A stretch of DNA of 64,000 nucleotides from Nakamurella sp. A5-74 (GTDB lineage: Bacteria; Actinomycetota; Actinomycetes; Mycobacteriales; Nakamurellaceae): the NCBI RefSeq assembly GCF_040438885.1, contig NZ_CP159218.1:2418001-2482000 (forward strand), given 5' to 3'. The notes under the pieces are model-generated. The model was given only the letters and a program-made list of their open reading frames with translations. It was not told where the DNA came from and did not search any database. Shown one piece after another: positions 8,498-17,592 of the stretch. The position numbers were made by a program, and so were the translations under genes. Position 1 is the stretch's first letter, and every line of letters begins with the position of its first letter.

Positions 8498-9388
8498 TCA
8501 GCCCGCAGGTGAGGGCGGCTGGATGCCGGGAGCCAGCGCGTCGACCTCGCGGTCGAGTTGGTCCAGTCGGCGTTCGAGATCGCTCAACGCGGTCGCGGCC
8601 GTGTTGACCGCGCCGCGATCGGTCACCGCCTGGCCGAGGGTCTCCTGCAGCCGGCTGTAGTCCGCGCCGGCCTGGTCGAAACGGGCTTCCAGATCGGGAC
8701 GTCCGAGCACTTCGACGCGTTCGGACAACCCGAGGATCTCATCGGCCAGCGCCGTAGAGCGCTGCTGCAGAGCAGCAGTCAACTCCTCCAGGTGATGACC
8801 GGCCCGGTCCCGCGAGCGACGCCTGGACCAGGCCCATCCCAGCAGCGCGATCACGATGACGACGACCACCCCACCGATCAGCATCCAGGGCCCGCTGGAC
8901 CGCTCCGTCGCCTTCGCCACGAACGCTCTCGCCGCAGCAACGTCGTCGGTGCCGTACACGGCAGCGGCATCCTGGGCATCGGTCAGGACGGACGCCGACA
9001 ACGTGGAGCTCGATGCCTTCCCGGCTTCCGGGGTCAAGACCAGCACGGTCAGACCGGTTGCCGCACTGAGCGCGCCGGCAAGGTCATTGCAACTGGCCTG
9101 GCTCATCTCGATGCCCGTCACGAGCACCCCGAACTCGAGATGCCTGCTGCGGGCGTCGGCCACGATCGGCGCCAATGCGGATGCCTGGATCGAGGTGGAG
9201 ATGGCGGCCACCCCGTCGTCCCGCAGGTCGTCGGCAGCCGTGGCGACCGTGATCCCGCCGATGATCTCGCCGTCCGCGAGGGCCAGGCCCTTCGCTGATG
9301 CCGGACCGGAGCTCAGCAGCCCCAACGAGAGGGTGACGACCAGCACCGCCAGCAGTGTGAGCAGACGTCGCAGCAGGTTCGTCGGCAC
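8498..9388 (-). CDS. exported membrane-anchored protein, DUF6676/TPM-like
   Basis: This 296-aa protein has an N-terminal signal peptide or signal anchor (LLTLLAVLVVTLSLGLLSSGPASA). An alpha/beta extracellular domain follows (LALADGEIIGGITVATAADDLRDDGVAA..., ending with a DVAAARAFVAKAT helix). Then come a single membrane helix (WMLIGGVVVVIVIALLGWAW), a basic stop-transfer and about 100 residues of predicted cytosolic coiled coil. The extracellular part resembles Rv1476-type DUF6676 and TPM-fold proteins, but I am not certain. GTG 9388 has GGAGGT upstream. It is divergent from the aminotransferase gene at 9577. Confidence 0.6.
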   Translation of the reverse strand: MPTNLLRRLLTLLAVLVVTLSLGLLSSGPASAKGLALADGEIIGGITVATAADDLRDDGVAAISTSIQASALAPIVADARSRHLEFGVLVTGIEMSQASCNDLAGALSAATGLTVLVLTPEAGKASSSTLSASVLTDAQDAAAVYGTDDVAAARAFVAKATERSSGPWMLIGGVVVVIVIALLGWAWSRRRSRDRAGHHLEELTAALQQRSTALADEILGLSERVEVLGRPDLEARFDQAGADYSRLQETLGQAVTDRGAVNTAATALSDLERRLDQLDREVDALAPGIQPPSPAG

Positions 9389-9576
9389 GGTTACACCTCC
9401 GGATCGTCGAGCCGACCCCGGGAGCCGCGTCGGCAGGTCCAGTATCCCCGGCGGACGACCCGCGCCGCGCTGCTCGCGCGCACGGTGCGCGGGGCTCCCG
9501 CCCCGCCCCGCCGGTTGCAGCGCGATACTGGGTCCGGTCCCCGGAGCCGGGCGACCCTCGACGAGGAGGTTGTGCG

Positions 9577-10971
9577 ATGACGGTGACCGGAACTTCCCGG
9601 CAGACGCTCTTGGCTGCAGAGCCGGTGCGCGGTCCGGTGACCGACCCGGCGGTCGACACCGCGACCAGGGCCGACGACCGAGCACACGTGTTCCATTCCT
9701 GGTCGGCCCAGAACGCCATCGATCCCACCCCGATCGCCGGCGGCAACGGGGCACGGTTCTTCGACTACGCAGGCAACAGTTACCTGGATTTCGGGTCCCA
9801 GCTCGTCAACCTGAACCTCGGCCACGCGCACCCGGACCTGATCGCGGCGATCCACGCCCAGGCAGAGCGGCTCGCCACGGTGCAACCGGCGTTCGCCAAC
9901 GACGTGCGCGGAGCGTTGGCGCGGATGACGGTGGAGCGAGCCGGCAAGAGCTTCTCGCACGTGTTCTTCACCAACGGCGGCACCGAGGCGAATGAACACG
10001 CGATCCGGATGGCGAAGCTGCACACCGGTCGGCACAAGATCCTGGCCGCATACCGCAGCTATCACGGCGCCACCGCCGGGTCGGCCGCACTCACCGGCGA
10101 GCCCCGCCGCTGGGGTAGTGAGCCGACGATCGGCGGCGTCGTCCATTTCACCGGCCCGTACCCGTACCGCAGCGCGTTCCACGCCGATTCACCCGAGCAG
10201 GAGACCGAACGCGCGCTCGCGCACTTGCGGCAGACGATCGAGTTCGAGAACCCGGCGAGCATTGCCGCCATCGTCCTGGAGCCGGTGGTCGGCAGCGCCG
10301 GGGTGCTGGTCCCGCCGGCGGGCTACCTCCCGGGTGTCCGGGCCCTCTGCGACGAGTTCGGCATCCTGTACATCTCCGACGAGGTGATGGTCGGCTTCGG
10401 CCGGGTCGGCGACTGGTTCGGAGTCCAGCACGAGAACGTCCGCGCGGACCTGATCACCTTCGCCAAGGGCATCAACTCCGGCTACGTCCCGTTGGGCGGC
10501 GTGATCATGGACCGCCGGATCGTCGAGACCTTCGGCGACCGGCCGTATCCGGGCGGGCTGACCTACTCCGGCCACCCGCTGGCCTGTGCCGTCGGCCTGG
10601 CCACCTACGAGGTATTCGAGCGCGACGGTCTGATGGAGCACGTCCGCACCCTCGACGCCGAGGTCTTCGCTCCCGGTCTCGCCGCGATCGCCGAGAAGCA
10701 CGCCGCCGTCGGCGAAGTCCGCGGCCGCGGGGCGTTCTGGGCGATCGAGTTCGTCAGCGATCCGGTGGCCCGCACCCCGCTCGTTCCGTTCAACGCTTCC
10801 GGTGCGGCCATGGCGCCGATGAACGCGATCGGTGCCGAGTGCCGCAAACGCGGCCTGTGGCCGATCATCGGTGGCAACCGGATGCACCTCGCGCCGCCGC
10901 TGATCTCGACTGCGGACGAGGTGCGCGAGGGGTTGGACATCATCGACCAGGCGATTGCCGCTGCCACCTGA
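9577..10971 (+). CDS. class III PLP-dependent aminotransferase
   Basis: This 464-aa omega-aminotransferase-type enzyme moves an amino group, usually from an omega- or beta-amino acid or amine, to pyruvate or 2-oxoglutarate. The PLP site is complete: GGTEANEHAIRMA, YRSYHGATAGSAALTG, DEVMVGFGR with Asp268 binding the pyridine nitrogen, and catalytic Lys297 in TFAKGINSGY. The length is normal. It is convergent with the SDR-aldehyde dehydrogenase-hydrolase-transporter gene series and is probably part of the same pathway. Exact substrates (beta-alanine, taurine, GABA, others) cannot be assigned from sequence alone. Confidence 0.9.
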   Translation: MTVTGTSRQTLLAAEPVRGPVTDPAVDTATRADDRAHVFHSWSAQNAIDPTPIAGGNGARFFDYAGNSYLDFGSQLVNLNLGHAHPDLIAAIHAQAERLATVQPAFANDVRGALARMTVERAGKSFSHVFFTNGGTEANEHAIRMAKLHTGRHKILAAYRSYHGATAGSAALTGEPRRWGSEPTIGGVVHFTGPYPYRSAFHADSPEQETERALAHLRQTIEFENPASIAAIVLEPVVGSAGVLVPPAGYLPGVRALCDEFGILYISDEVMVGFGRVGDWFGVQHENVRADLITFAKGINSGYVPLGGVIMDRRIVETFGDRPYPGGLTYSGHPLACAVGLATYEVFERDGLMEHVRTLDAEVFAPGLAAIAEKHAAVGEVRGRGAFWAIEFVSDPVARTPLVPFNASGAAMAPMNAIGAECRKRGLWPIIGGNRMHLAPPLISTADEVREGLDIIDQAIAAAT

Positions 10972-11019
10972 GCTCGAGGTTGGACAACGGATCTCGCCCA
11001 GGAAACTTTGGGTGGTCGG

Positions 11020-11216
11020 GGTCTCGACGCGCTCGTTCCTCGCTTGCTCGACCACCTGAGGAAAGGTGATCGAGCGACGCAGGAGTCGAGATCCCGTCCC
11101 GATAAGGATGGTCTCGACGCGCTCGTTCCTCGCTTGCTCGACCACCTGAGGAAAGGTGATCGAGCGACGCAGGAGTCGAGATCCCGTCCCGATCCGGATG
11201 GTCTCGTCGCGAGCCC
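11020..11216. repeat. two tandem 90-bp palindromic repeat units (family member 2)
   Basis: Two almost identical 90-bp units begin at 11020 and 11110, with a truncated third from 11200. Each contains an inverted repeat: ggtctcgacgcgctcg on one arm and cgagcg..gtcgaga on the other, around a loop with ctgagg. The units lie between the convergent aminotransferase and SDR genes, 48 bp after one stop codon. They belong to the same family as those at 4193, 16663 and 43468. Confidence 0.9.
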
Positions 11217-11224
11217 TGATCCCT

Positions 11225-12034
11225 TCAGCGAGCGGCGAAGGGGTCGAACCGGCCGTCGATCGCGGTCCACCCGCCGTCCACGGCCAGCACCGAACCGGTC
11301 ACGAAGGTGGCGGCGTCGGAGGCGAGAAACACTGCTGCACCGGCCATCTCGTCGGGCCGGGCCCAACGACCCAGCGCGCTCTTGGTGGCGTAGGCGTTGT
11401 TCCACTGCTCGTCGGCCCGAATCTGGGCGGTGAGCTCGGTGGCCACCACTCCCGGCGCGATGGCGTTGAACCGCACCCCGGCCGGGCCGTGCTCGGCCGC
11501 TGCGGTGCGGATCAGTTGCACCAGACCGGCTTTCGCCGCCGCGTACACGCCCTGTCCCGGTTCCACCGTCGTGCCTCGGATCGACGAGAAAGCGATGAAC
11601 GACCCGCCGCCGTTCGCTGCCATCCGCGGACCGTAGGCCCGCACCAGGTGGAAGACGCTGCGCAGGTTGAGGTCGATGACCCGGTCGAACTCGGCATCGG
11701 CATACTGCGCCAACGGCTTGCGGACGTTCGCGCCCACTGTGCTGATCAGGATGTCCGGTGTTCCGCGGGCCGCGAGGTGCGCCACCGCCTCCGGGTCGGT
11801 GACGTCCAGCGCGAGGTGCTGCCCGCCGATCCGGTCGGCTGTGCGCTCCGCGGTCTCCAGGTTCACGTCGGCGGCCGTCACCAGCGCACCGTGCGCGGCC
11901 AGCGCTGCGGCCACCTCGGCACCGATGCCGCCCGCACCGATCACCAGCGCGCGCTTTCCGGTCAGGTCGAACAACGACCGGTAGTCCGGCCCGCTCCCGC
12001 CGTCGGATCCCACCGTGGTTGTCAGGTCCGTCAT
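11225..12034 (-). CDS. short-chain dehydrogenase/reductase (SDR)
   Basis: This 269-aa classical SDR has the coenzyme motif ALVIGAGGIGAEVAAAL near residue 30, the acidic residue at the end of strand 2 (AADVN, suggesting NAD preference), STVGANVRK in place of the NNAG motif, catalytic Ser in AFSSIRG and Tyr-x-x-x-Lys in GVYAAAKAGL. The C-terminal FVTGSVLAVDGG is typical. Its start overlaps the aldehyde dehydrogenase stop by 4 bp (ATGA), so the two are translationally coupled. It could reduce or oxidise a hydroxy or keto acid in the amide/peptide degradation locus. Confidence 0.85.
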   Translation of the reverse strand: MTDLTTTVGSDGGSGPDYRSLFDLTGKRALVIGAGGIGAEVAAALAAHGALVTAADVNLETAERTADRIGGQHLALDVTDPEAVAHLAARGTPDILISTVGANVRKPLAQYADAEFDRVIDLNLRSVFHLVRAYGPRMAANGGGSFIAFSSIRGTTVEPGQGVYAAAKAGLVQLIRTAAAEHGPAGVRFNAIAPGVVATELTAQIRADEQWNNAYATKSALGRWARPDEMAGAAVFLASDAATFVTGSVLAVDGGWTAIDGRFDPFAAR

Positions 12035-13521
12035 GGTCTGATCACCGCCATCCTCGTCACCGTGAACTCCTCGACCGCCCAGTGCGGACCCTCGCGCCCG
12101 ATCCCGGAATCCTTCACGCCGCCGTAGGGCATCGCGTCCGAACGGAAACCGGGCACATCGTTGATCACCACACCACCCACCTCGAGGATGTCGATGGCGC
12201 GGTGCGCGGTGGCCAGCGAGCTGGTGAACACCGCCGCATGCAGGCCGTAGCGGGAATCGTTGACGACCGCGAACGCCTCGTCGACATCGGCGACCTCACG
12301 CAGGGCCACGACCGGTGCGAAGATCTCCTGCTCCCAGGCCTCCGCGGACGACGGCACCCCGGCGAGCAGGGTCGGCGCGATCGCGCTCCCCCGCCGTTCG
12401 CCACCGGCGAGCACCTGCGCCCCGGCGTCCACCGCGTCGGAGATGCGCTGCAGCGTGGCATCGGTGGCCCGCGCGTCGATCAAGGCGGACACCCTGGTCG
12501 TCTCCTGCCGCGGATCCCCGACCACAACCTCCGGCAGCCGAGCCAGAATGCGGCGGCGGACCTCGTCCGCCACCGCGGACTCCACGATCAGGCGCTGAAC
12601 CGAGATGCACGCCTGACCGGAGGCGTAGTACCCGCCGCGCAGCACCGCGTCGACGGCACGGTCGAGGTCCGCATCGGCGCAGATCACCAGCGCCGCATTG
12701 GATCCCAGCTCCAGTACCGCCTTGCGCGGGGCACAGGCGCGGGCGATCGCATGACCGACAGTGGCCGACCCGGTGAAGGACACGACGGCCACCCGAGGGT
12801 CGGTGGTGAGGGCGACCCCGACGTCGGCCTCTCCGGTCACCAGCTGGACGGCGGCCACCGGTGCGTCGTGCGCGGCCAGCACCTCGCGGATCCGGTCGAC
12901 GAGCCACAGCGTCGCGAGCGGCGTTGCCGGTGCGGGCTTGACGATCACCGGACAACCGGCGGCGATCGCCGGCGCGATCTTGTGGGAGGCCAGCATCAGG
13001 GGGTAGTTGAACCCGGCGATCCCGACGACCACCCCGGCAGGACGGCGGGTGAAATAGCCGATCAGACCTTCCGAACCGGGCAACAGATCGACCGGCACGG
13101 TCTCACCGTGCAGCCGGGCGGGCTCCTCGGCGGCGAGCGACCAGGTGAGGATCGTGCGGTCGACCTCCACCCGGCAGTCGACCAGCGGCTTACCCGTCTC
13201 CAGGACGAGCAGATCCACCAAAGCTTCGCGGTGTTCGCGGACCAGCGCAGCGACGTCCTGCAGCACAGCGCGCCGGACACCGGTTCGCAGGCCGGCGACC
13301 GTGGCCCGGACTCCGGAAGCGGCGTCGATCGCCGCGACGGCATCGGCCGCCGAACCCAGCGGCGACGTGGCGACGACCGAGTCGTCGAAGGGGAAACGCA
13401 CGTCACGGGTGGCCGCGACGGTGATGCCGCTGTCCCCCACCGGCAGCCGGTCGGTGGGCGCGATCAGTGCCCGTACCGCGGCAGGGACTTCGTTCGGGTT
13501 CGATGGGTCATCCATGGACAT
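12031..13521 (-). CDS. NAD(P)-dependent aldehyde dehydrogenase
   Basis: This 496-aa ALDH-superfamily enzyme oxidises an aldehyde to the acid. Recognisable parts are GIAGFNYPLMLASHKIAPAI, VIVKPAPATPL (coenzyme Lys), VSFTGSATVGHAIA, general-base Glu in VLELGSNAAL, catalytic Cys305 in SGQACISVQRL and EIFAPVVALREV. The sequence style is nearest to the lactaldehyde/glyceraldehyde-3-phosphate (GapN) branch. ATG 13521 is chosen because GGAGG lies 6 nt upstream. Coupled to the SDR gene, it would suit oxidation of the semialdehyde made by the class III aminotransferase; this is inference. Confidence 0.88.
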   Translation of the reverse strand: MSMDDPSNPNEVPAAVRALIAPTDRLPVGDSGITVAATRDVRFPFDDSVVATSPLGSAADAVAAIDAASGVRATVAGLRTGVRRAVLQDVAALVREHREALVDLLVLETGKPLVDCRVEVDRTILTWSLAAEEPARLHGETVPVDLLPGSEGLIGYFTRRPAGVVVGIAGFNYPLMLASHKIAPAIAAGCPVIVKPAPATPLATLWLVDRIREVLAAHDAPVAAVQLVTGEADVGVALTTDPRVAVVSFTGSATVGHAIARACAPRKAVLELGSNAALVICADADLDRAVDAVLRGGYYASGQACISVQRLIVESAVADEVRRRILARLPEVVVGDPRQETTRVSALIDARATDATLQRISDAVDAGAQVLAGGERRGSAIAPTLLAGVPSSAEAWEQEIFAPVVALREVADVDEAFAVVNDSRYGLHAAVFTSSLATAHRAIDILEVGGVVINDVPGFRSDAMPYGGVKDSGIGREGPHWAVEEFTVTRMAVIRP

Positions 13522-13566
13522 CAGCGTCCTCCCTCTCGTGTCATGCTGCCCCACCCGGGGTGGGCG

Positions 13567-14652
13567 TCACCGTTTCAGCTCCAGGCTGGGAGCGAGATCG
13601 AGGTAACCCGGCCAGCGGCCGGCGGTGGTCTCGGTGGTCCGGGCGGACAGCATCGCCCTGGTCACCGCCCGGGTGGTGACAGTTGCTGCTGCACAAAGGA
13701 TCTCGTGCAGTTCCTCCACATCGGTGACCTCGTGCGCGCCGGTGGAGATGCCGAACATCGAGTCGCCGTCGAACATCGTGTGGATCGGGTCGAGGCTGCG
13801 AGCCAGACCGTCGTGCGACATCGACGCCATCTTGGTGCACAGCACCTTCGACAGCCGGGCATCGGTGGCCACCACGCCGATGGTGGTGTTCTGGATGGCC
13901 TGCGCATTGGGGTCGGCGTTCGGTACCGGCCGACGAGGCCGCCCCCAGGCGACCACGTCGGGCACCTCTGTGGGTTCGGGGGAACTGAGCGACACGCCCA
14001 GATCGGTTCCGTCACCGACCAGCAACCGACTCGTCCCGGACAGCTGGCCCGTGATGGGATCGACCGGCGAACCGACGGCGTTGACCGCGATCAGTGCCGA
14101 CACCGTGTACTTGCCGCAGACGAGTTGCGATGCAGATCCCAACCCGCCCTTCAGGTGCGCAGCCACGGCTCCGGTCCCGGCTCCGATGGAACCCAGTTCT
14201 GCTGCATCGCCCCGGAGCGCGTCGCGGACCGCGAGCCGACCGAACTCCTCGCCGGGAGTGGCCCGGAAGCGACCGCCGCGGCCGAGGTCGAACAGCACCG
14301 CCGCCGGGACGATCGGCACGACCTCGTCGGGCGCGGAGCCCAACGGGAAGCCACGACCGAGATCCGCGAGCTCCTCGGCGGCGCCGGACGCTGCGGCGAG
14401 CCCGAAGGCGCTGCCGCCGGTCAGCACGATCGCATCGATGCGTTCCATCGAGGCGACCGGGTCGAGCAGGTCGGTCTCCCGCGTCCCTGGTCCACCGCCG
14501 CGGACATCGACACCGGCCGTCATCCCGCCCGGCGGGGCCAGGATCACCGTCGTGCCGGTCAGCCAGCCGTCACCGACCGCCGTATGGTGCCCGACCTGGA
14601 TCCCGGCCACGTCGACGAACCGGTTGGTGGCGCCGAGCCGGCCGGTACTCAT
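13567..14652 (-). CDS. P1/DmpA-NylC family autoproteolytic hydrolase (peptidase S58-like)
   Basis: This 361-aa Ntn-type hydrolase is related to the beta-aminopeptidases DmpA/BapA and to the nylon-oligomer hydrolase NylC. The N-terminal half holds VDVAGIQVGHHT, GGMTAGVDVRGGGPGTRETDLLDP and ILTGGSAFGLAAASG. The self-cleavage junction is Asn255-Thr256 in IQNTTIGVVATDARLSK; Thr256 would become the N-terminal nucleophile of the small chain, as in NylC rather than the Gly-Ser junction of DmpA. It overlaps the M20 peptidase stop by an ATGA. Expected activity is cleavage of amide bonds after unusual (beta- or omega-) amino acids or of aminated amides. Confidence 0.88.
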   Translation of the reverse strand: MSTGRLGATNRFVDVAGIQVGHHTAVGDGWLTGTTVILAPPGGMTAGVDVRGGGPGTRETDLLDPVASMERIDAIVLTGGSAFGLAAASGAAEELADLGRGFPLGSAPDEVVPIVPAAVLFDLGRGGRFRATPGEEFGRLAVRDALRGDAAELGSIGAGTGAVAAHLKGGLGSASQLVCGKYTVSALIAVNAVGSPVDPITGQLSGTSRLLVGDGTDLGVSLSSPEPTEVPDVVAWGRPRRPVPNADPNAQAIQNTTIGVVATDARLSKVLCTKMASMSHDGLARSLDPIHTMFDGDSMFGISTGAHEVTDVEELHEILCAAATVTTRAVTRAMLSARTTETTAGRWPGYLDLAPSLELKR

Positions 14653-15857
14653 GTTTCCTCGGCCAGGAACAGCTGGGCGGCGCGGGCGTAGACGCGAGTC
14701 GCCTCCTCGATCTGACTGACCGCGACGAACTCGTCGACCTGGTGGGCGATCCACTTGCCGCCCGGTCCGTAGACGACGGTGCTCAGACCCGCATCCCGGC
14801 TCAGGATGGTGCCGTCGGTGGTACCCGGCACTCCCCCGAAAACCGGCTGCTGGCCGGTGATGTCGAGGTGTGCGGCCGCGAGTGCCGCCACCACCGGCGC
14901 GCCGTGCGGGGTGTCGACGACGGGTCGGTCGACGAGGACCTCGATCTTTGATCCGAGACCTGCCTCGTCGGTGATCTGTTCGGTGAGCCGCCGGATGAGG
15001 TGCACCACGGCGCCGTGGTCGGCGCCGGGAATGCTGCGGATGTCGACGGCGATCGAGGCGACGGCGGGGATGACGTTGATCTGTTCGATCGTCCCCGCCT
15101 GCACGACGGTCGGCGTCAGGTAGAACTCGCCGAGGTACTCGTGGGAGCCGAGTCCCGCCGCGATCTGCTCGCCCAATTCCTGTAGTCCCAACAGGATCCG
15201 GCCGACCGCCGGAATCGGGTTGCGGCCGTGCTGGGGCATGGCGCCGTGGGCCATCTTGCCCAGGACGCCGATCCGTACCCGCATCGCTCCCTTGGAGATG
15301 GCGCAGATCTCCCCTTCCTCGGGTTCGCAGACGATGACGCCGTCGACACCCGCCGCCAGTGGAGAGGCGGCGAAAGCGGTTGCGCCGATCATCATCTCCT
15401 CCTCGTCGCACAGGGCGCCGACGATGATTCGACCCCGGAATCCGCCGAGCTCGACGGCGCGGGCCGCGTGGATCATCGCGGCAACCCCGGCCTTCATGTC
15501 GGCCGAGCCGCGGCCGAGCAACCTGCCGTCGACGATGTCGCCGCTGAACGGGTCGAACGACCAGGCGGCCGGGTCACCTTCCGTGACCACGTCGGTGTGA
15601 CCCTCGAACATCAGCGTCCGGCCAGCAGAGGTGCCGGTGATCACTCCGACCACGTTGGGTCGACCGGGAGCGACCTCCTGGACCGAGACGTCCCAGCCGA
15701 AGCCCCGCATCACCGATTCCACGACCCGGGCGGCGGGAGCTTCGATCTCGACGGCATCGCGGGCGTTGACCGTCCGCAACCGCACGAGCTCCTGGGTGAG
15801 GGCCACCGCCGCCGCGGTGTCGGGCTCGACATGCTGTGCCGGGGACTGCTGGGTCAT
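14649..15857 (-). CDS. M20 family metallopeptidase (ArgE/DapE/carboxypeptidase type)
   Basis: This 402-aa di-zinc amidohydrolase has the metal sites FEGHTDVVTEGD (His, and Asp as base helper), GRGSADMKAGVAAM (bridging Asp), ALCDEEEMMIGA (catalytic Glu pair), VIVCEPEE (ligand) and a late GPGGKWIAHQVDEFV (His). A dimerisation lid domain around AKGAMRVRIGVLGKMAHG is present. It overlaps the preceding DppF stop (ATGA at 15854) and the following P1 hydrolase. Placement between a peptide transporter and an amidohydrolase indicates cytosolic processing of imported peptides or N-acylated amino acids. Confidence 0.9.
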   Translation of the reverse strand: MTQQSPAQHVEPDTAAAVALTQELVRLRTVNARDAVEIEAPAARVVESVMRGFGWDVSVQEVAPGRPNVVGVITGTSAGRTLMFEGHTDVVTEGDPAAWSFDPFSGDIVDGRLLGRGSADMKAGVAAMIHAARAVELGGFRGRIIVGALCDEEEMMIGATAFAASPLAAGVDGVIVCEPEEGEICAISKGAMRVRIGVLGKMAHGAMPQHGRNPIPAVGRILLGLQELGEQIAAGLGSHEYLGEFYLTPTVVQAGTIEQINVIPAVASIAVDIRSIPGADHGAVVHLIRRLTEQITDEAGLGSKIEVLVDRPVVDTPHGAPVVAALAAAHLDITGQQPVFGGVPGTTDGTILSRDAGLSTVVYGPGGKWIAHQVDEFVAVSQIEEATRVYARAAQLFLAEET

Positions 15858-16780
15858 CGGTTCCTCTCACGGTTGTCCTGCCGGGCGCGGGCCAGGGCCA
15901 GCGATTGCTGCAGGTCGGGAACGGCTGCGAGCAGCTGCCGGGTGTAGTCCTGCTGCGGTCGGTCGTAGACCTCCGCCACCGGGCCGCTCTCGACGATCCG
16001 CCCGCGCTGCAGGACGGCGACCTGGTCGCACACCCTGCGTACCACCGACAGGTCGTGCGAGACGAACACGAGCGTCAACGAGCGCGCGGCGGCGATGTCT
16101 GCGATCAGGTCGAGGATCTGGGCCCGGACGGTGACGTCCAACGCCGACACCGCCTCGTCGGCCACCAGGATCTCCGGGTCCGGAGCGATGGCTCTGGCGA
16201 TCGAGATGCGTTGCCGCTGTCCGCCGGAGAACTGGTGCGGGTACCGGTTGACGATCTCCGGATCCAGGTCGACCTGACCCAGCACCTCCCGCACCCGGGC
16301 GGCCGGATCGGCATGTCCCTGCGCCACCAACGGTTCGGCGACGATCCGGCCGATCCGCATGCGGGGGTCGAGCGACCCCATCGGATCCTGGAACACCACC
16401 TGCAGGCTGCGCCTCAGCGGACCGAGGCGTCGCTCCGGCAGGCCGGTGATGTCCGTCCCGTTGACGGTGACCCGACCCGCGGACGGGGTGTCCAGACCGG
16501 CGATCAGCCGCATCATCGTCGACTTGCCGGATCCCGATTCGCCGACGATGCCGTAGGCCGACCCTCGCGGGATGCTCAGCGAGACGTCCTGCAACGCCTG
16601 CACTTCCCGGCCGCGGCTGTGGAATGTCCGGCTGACGCCCTGCAGTTCGATCATCGCGTCGTCGGTGGTCGAGCGAGTTCCGGGATCTCGACTCACTGCG
16701 TTCGCTCGATCATCGGATTCTTCGGTGGTCGAGCGACGAAGGAGACGAGACCCCTGATCGTCGCCTGGCTGCTGGCTCAT
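15854..16780 (-). CDS. oligopeptide ABC transporter ATP-binding protein (DppF/OppF type)
   Basis: This 308-aa ATPase has Walker A GESGSGKSTMMRL, a Q-loop in VVFQDPMGSLDPRM, the signature FSGGQRQRISIARA, Walker B ILVADEAVSALDVTVRAQ and an H-loop SHDLSVVRRVCD. The domain proper begins at MIELQGVSRTF (ATG 16654), but ATG 16780 overlaps the upstream DppD stop as ATGA, so translation coupling favours the longer form. The extra 42 residues are encoded largely by a palindromic repeat element (16663-16752) and look like captured non-coding DNA. The real start therefore remains open between 16780 and 16654. Confidence 0.85.
   Translation of the reverse strand: MSQQPGDDQGSRLLRRSTTEESDDRANAVSRDPGTRSTTDDAMIELQGVSRTFHSRGREVQALQDVSLSIPRGSAYGIVGESGSGKSTMMRLIAGLDTPSAGRVTVNGTDITGLPERRLGPLRRSLQVVFQDPMGSLDPRMRIGRIVAEPLVAQGHADPAARVREVLGQVDLDPEIVNRYPHQFSGGQRQRISIARAIAPDPEILVADEAVSALDVTVRAQILDLIADIAAARSLTLVFVSHDLSVVRRVCDQVAVLQRGRIVESGPVAEVYDRPQQDYTRQLLAAVPDLQQSLALARARQDNRERNR
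16663..16752. repeat. palindromic repeat element (family member 3) inside dppF-like coding sequence
   Basis: The stretch contains ggtggtcgagcga twice (16664 and 16724) separated by a complementary segment ending cactgcgttcgctcgatc. It thus has the same arms as the elements at 11020 and 43468. It lies in frame without stop codons within the predicted N-terminal extension of the DppF-type ATPase. Confidence 0.8.
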
Positions 16781-17592
16781 CGCCCACCACCCCCCAGATC
16801 CGCGTCCCGGATGAGCTGCCGGGTGTGCTGGTGCTGCGGATCGGCGAGCACCTCGAGCACCGTTCCCTGCTCGACGATCCGGCCCTGGTACATCACGGCG
16901 ACCCGATCGCACACCTGGGCCACCACGGCGAGGTCGTGCGACACGAACAGCAGCGCGGCACCGCTGGCCTCGAGCCTGGTCTCGATCAGCTCCAACACCT
17001 TCGCCTGCACGGTGACGTCCAGCGCCGTGGTCGGTTCGTCGCAGATCAGCAGGTCCGGGCCGTTGGCCAGCGCGATCGACAGCACCACCCGCTGTCGTTG
17101 GCCGCCCGAGAGCTGGTGCGGGTATGCCCGGGCAATGGTCGCCGGATCGGGCAGATCGACGGCGGCGAGCAGCTCCTGGGTGCGGCGGCGTGCTTCGGTC
17201 TTGCCGACGCCGTGCTGCCGCATCGCCTCGGCGACCTGCGGACCGATCCGCATCGTCGGGTTGAGCGCCGTCATCGGTTCCTGGAAGACCATGCCGGTGC
17301 GGACACCGCGGATCTTGGCCAGCGTCTTCTCCTTGGCCTGCAACAGATTCCCGGACTCGCCGTCCAGCGTCACCGCACCCGTCGTGCGCAGACCCTCGGG
17401 TAGCAGTCCGGCGATCGCCATGCAGGTCAACGACTTCCCGGATCCGGAGGCGCCGATCAGGCCGACCCGCTCGCCGCGCCGCAGCTGCAGTGCGACGTCA
17501 CTGACCAGCGTCGTGCCGCCGGCGCTGATGCCGAGCGATCGGACGTCCAGCAGTGCGTGCGACTTCGCGGTGGTGACGGCAGGGGTGCTCAT
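16777..17592 (-). CDS. oligopeptide ABC transporter ATP-binding protein (DppD/OppD type)
   Basis: This 271-aa ATPase has Walker A LIGASGSGKSLTCMA, a Q-loop in GMVFQEPMTALNPTMRIG, the signature LSGGQRQRVVLSIAL, Walker B LLICDEPTTALDVTVQAK and H-loop SHDLAVVAQVCD. The C-terminal QHQHTRQLIRDAD is the short OppD/F tail; the Cys-rich cluster seen in some OppD proteins is absent. It is coupled by 4-bp overlaps to dppC upstream and dppF downstream. It energises uptake with DppF. Confidence 0.92.
   Translation of the reverse strand: MSTPAVTTAKSHALLDVRSLGISAGGTTLVSDVALQLRRGERVGLIGASGSGKSLTCMAIAGLLPEGLRTTGAVTLDGESGNLLQAKEKTLAKIRGVRTGMVFQEPMTALNPTMRIGPQVAEAMRQHGVGKTEARRRTQELLAAVDLPDPATIARAYPHQLSGGQRQRVVLSIALANGPDLLICDEPTTALDVTVQAKVLELIETRLEASGAALLFVSHDLAVVAQVCDRVAVMYQGRIVEQGTVLEVLADPQHQHTRQLIRDADLGGGGR

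Noticed and set aside
12019-14691. Very long plus-strand open frame opposite the aldehyde dehydrogenase and P1 hydrolase
   Set aside because: Arg/His/Gly-rich translation without domains; it is the antisense shadow of two well-supported genes, as expected at this GC content.
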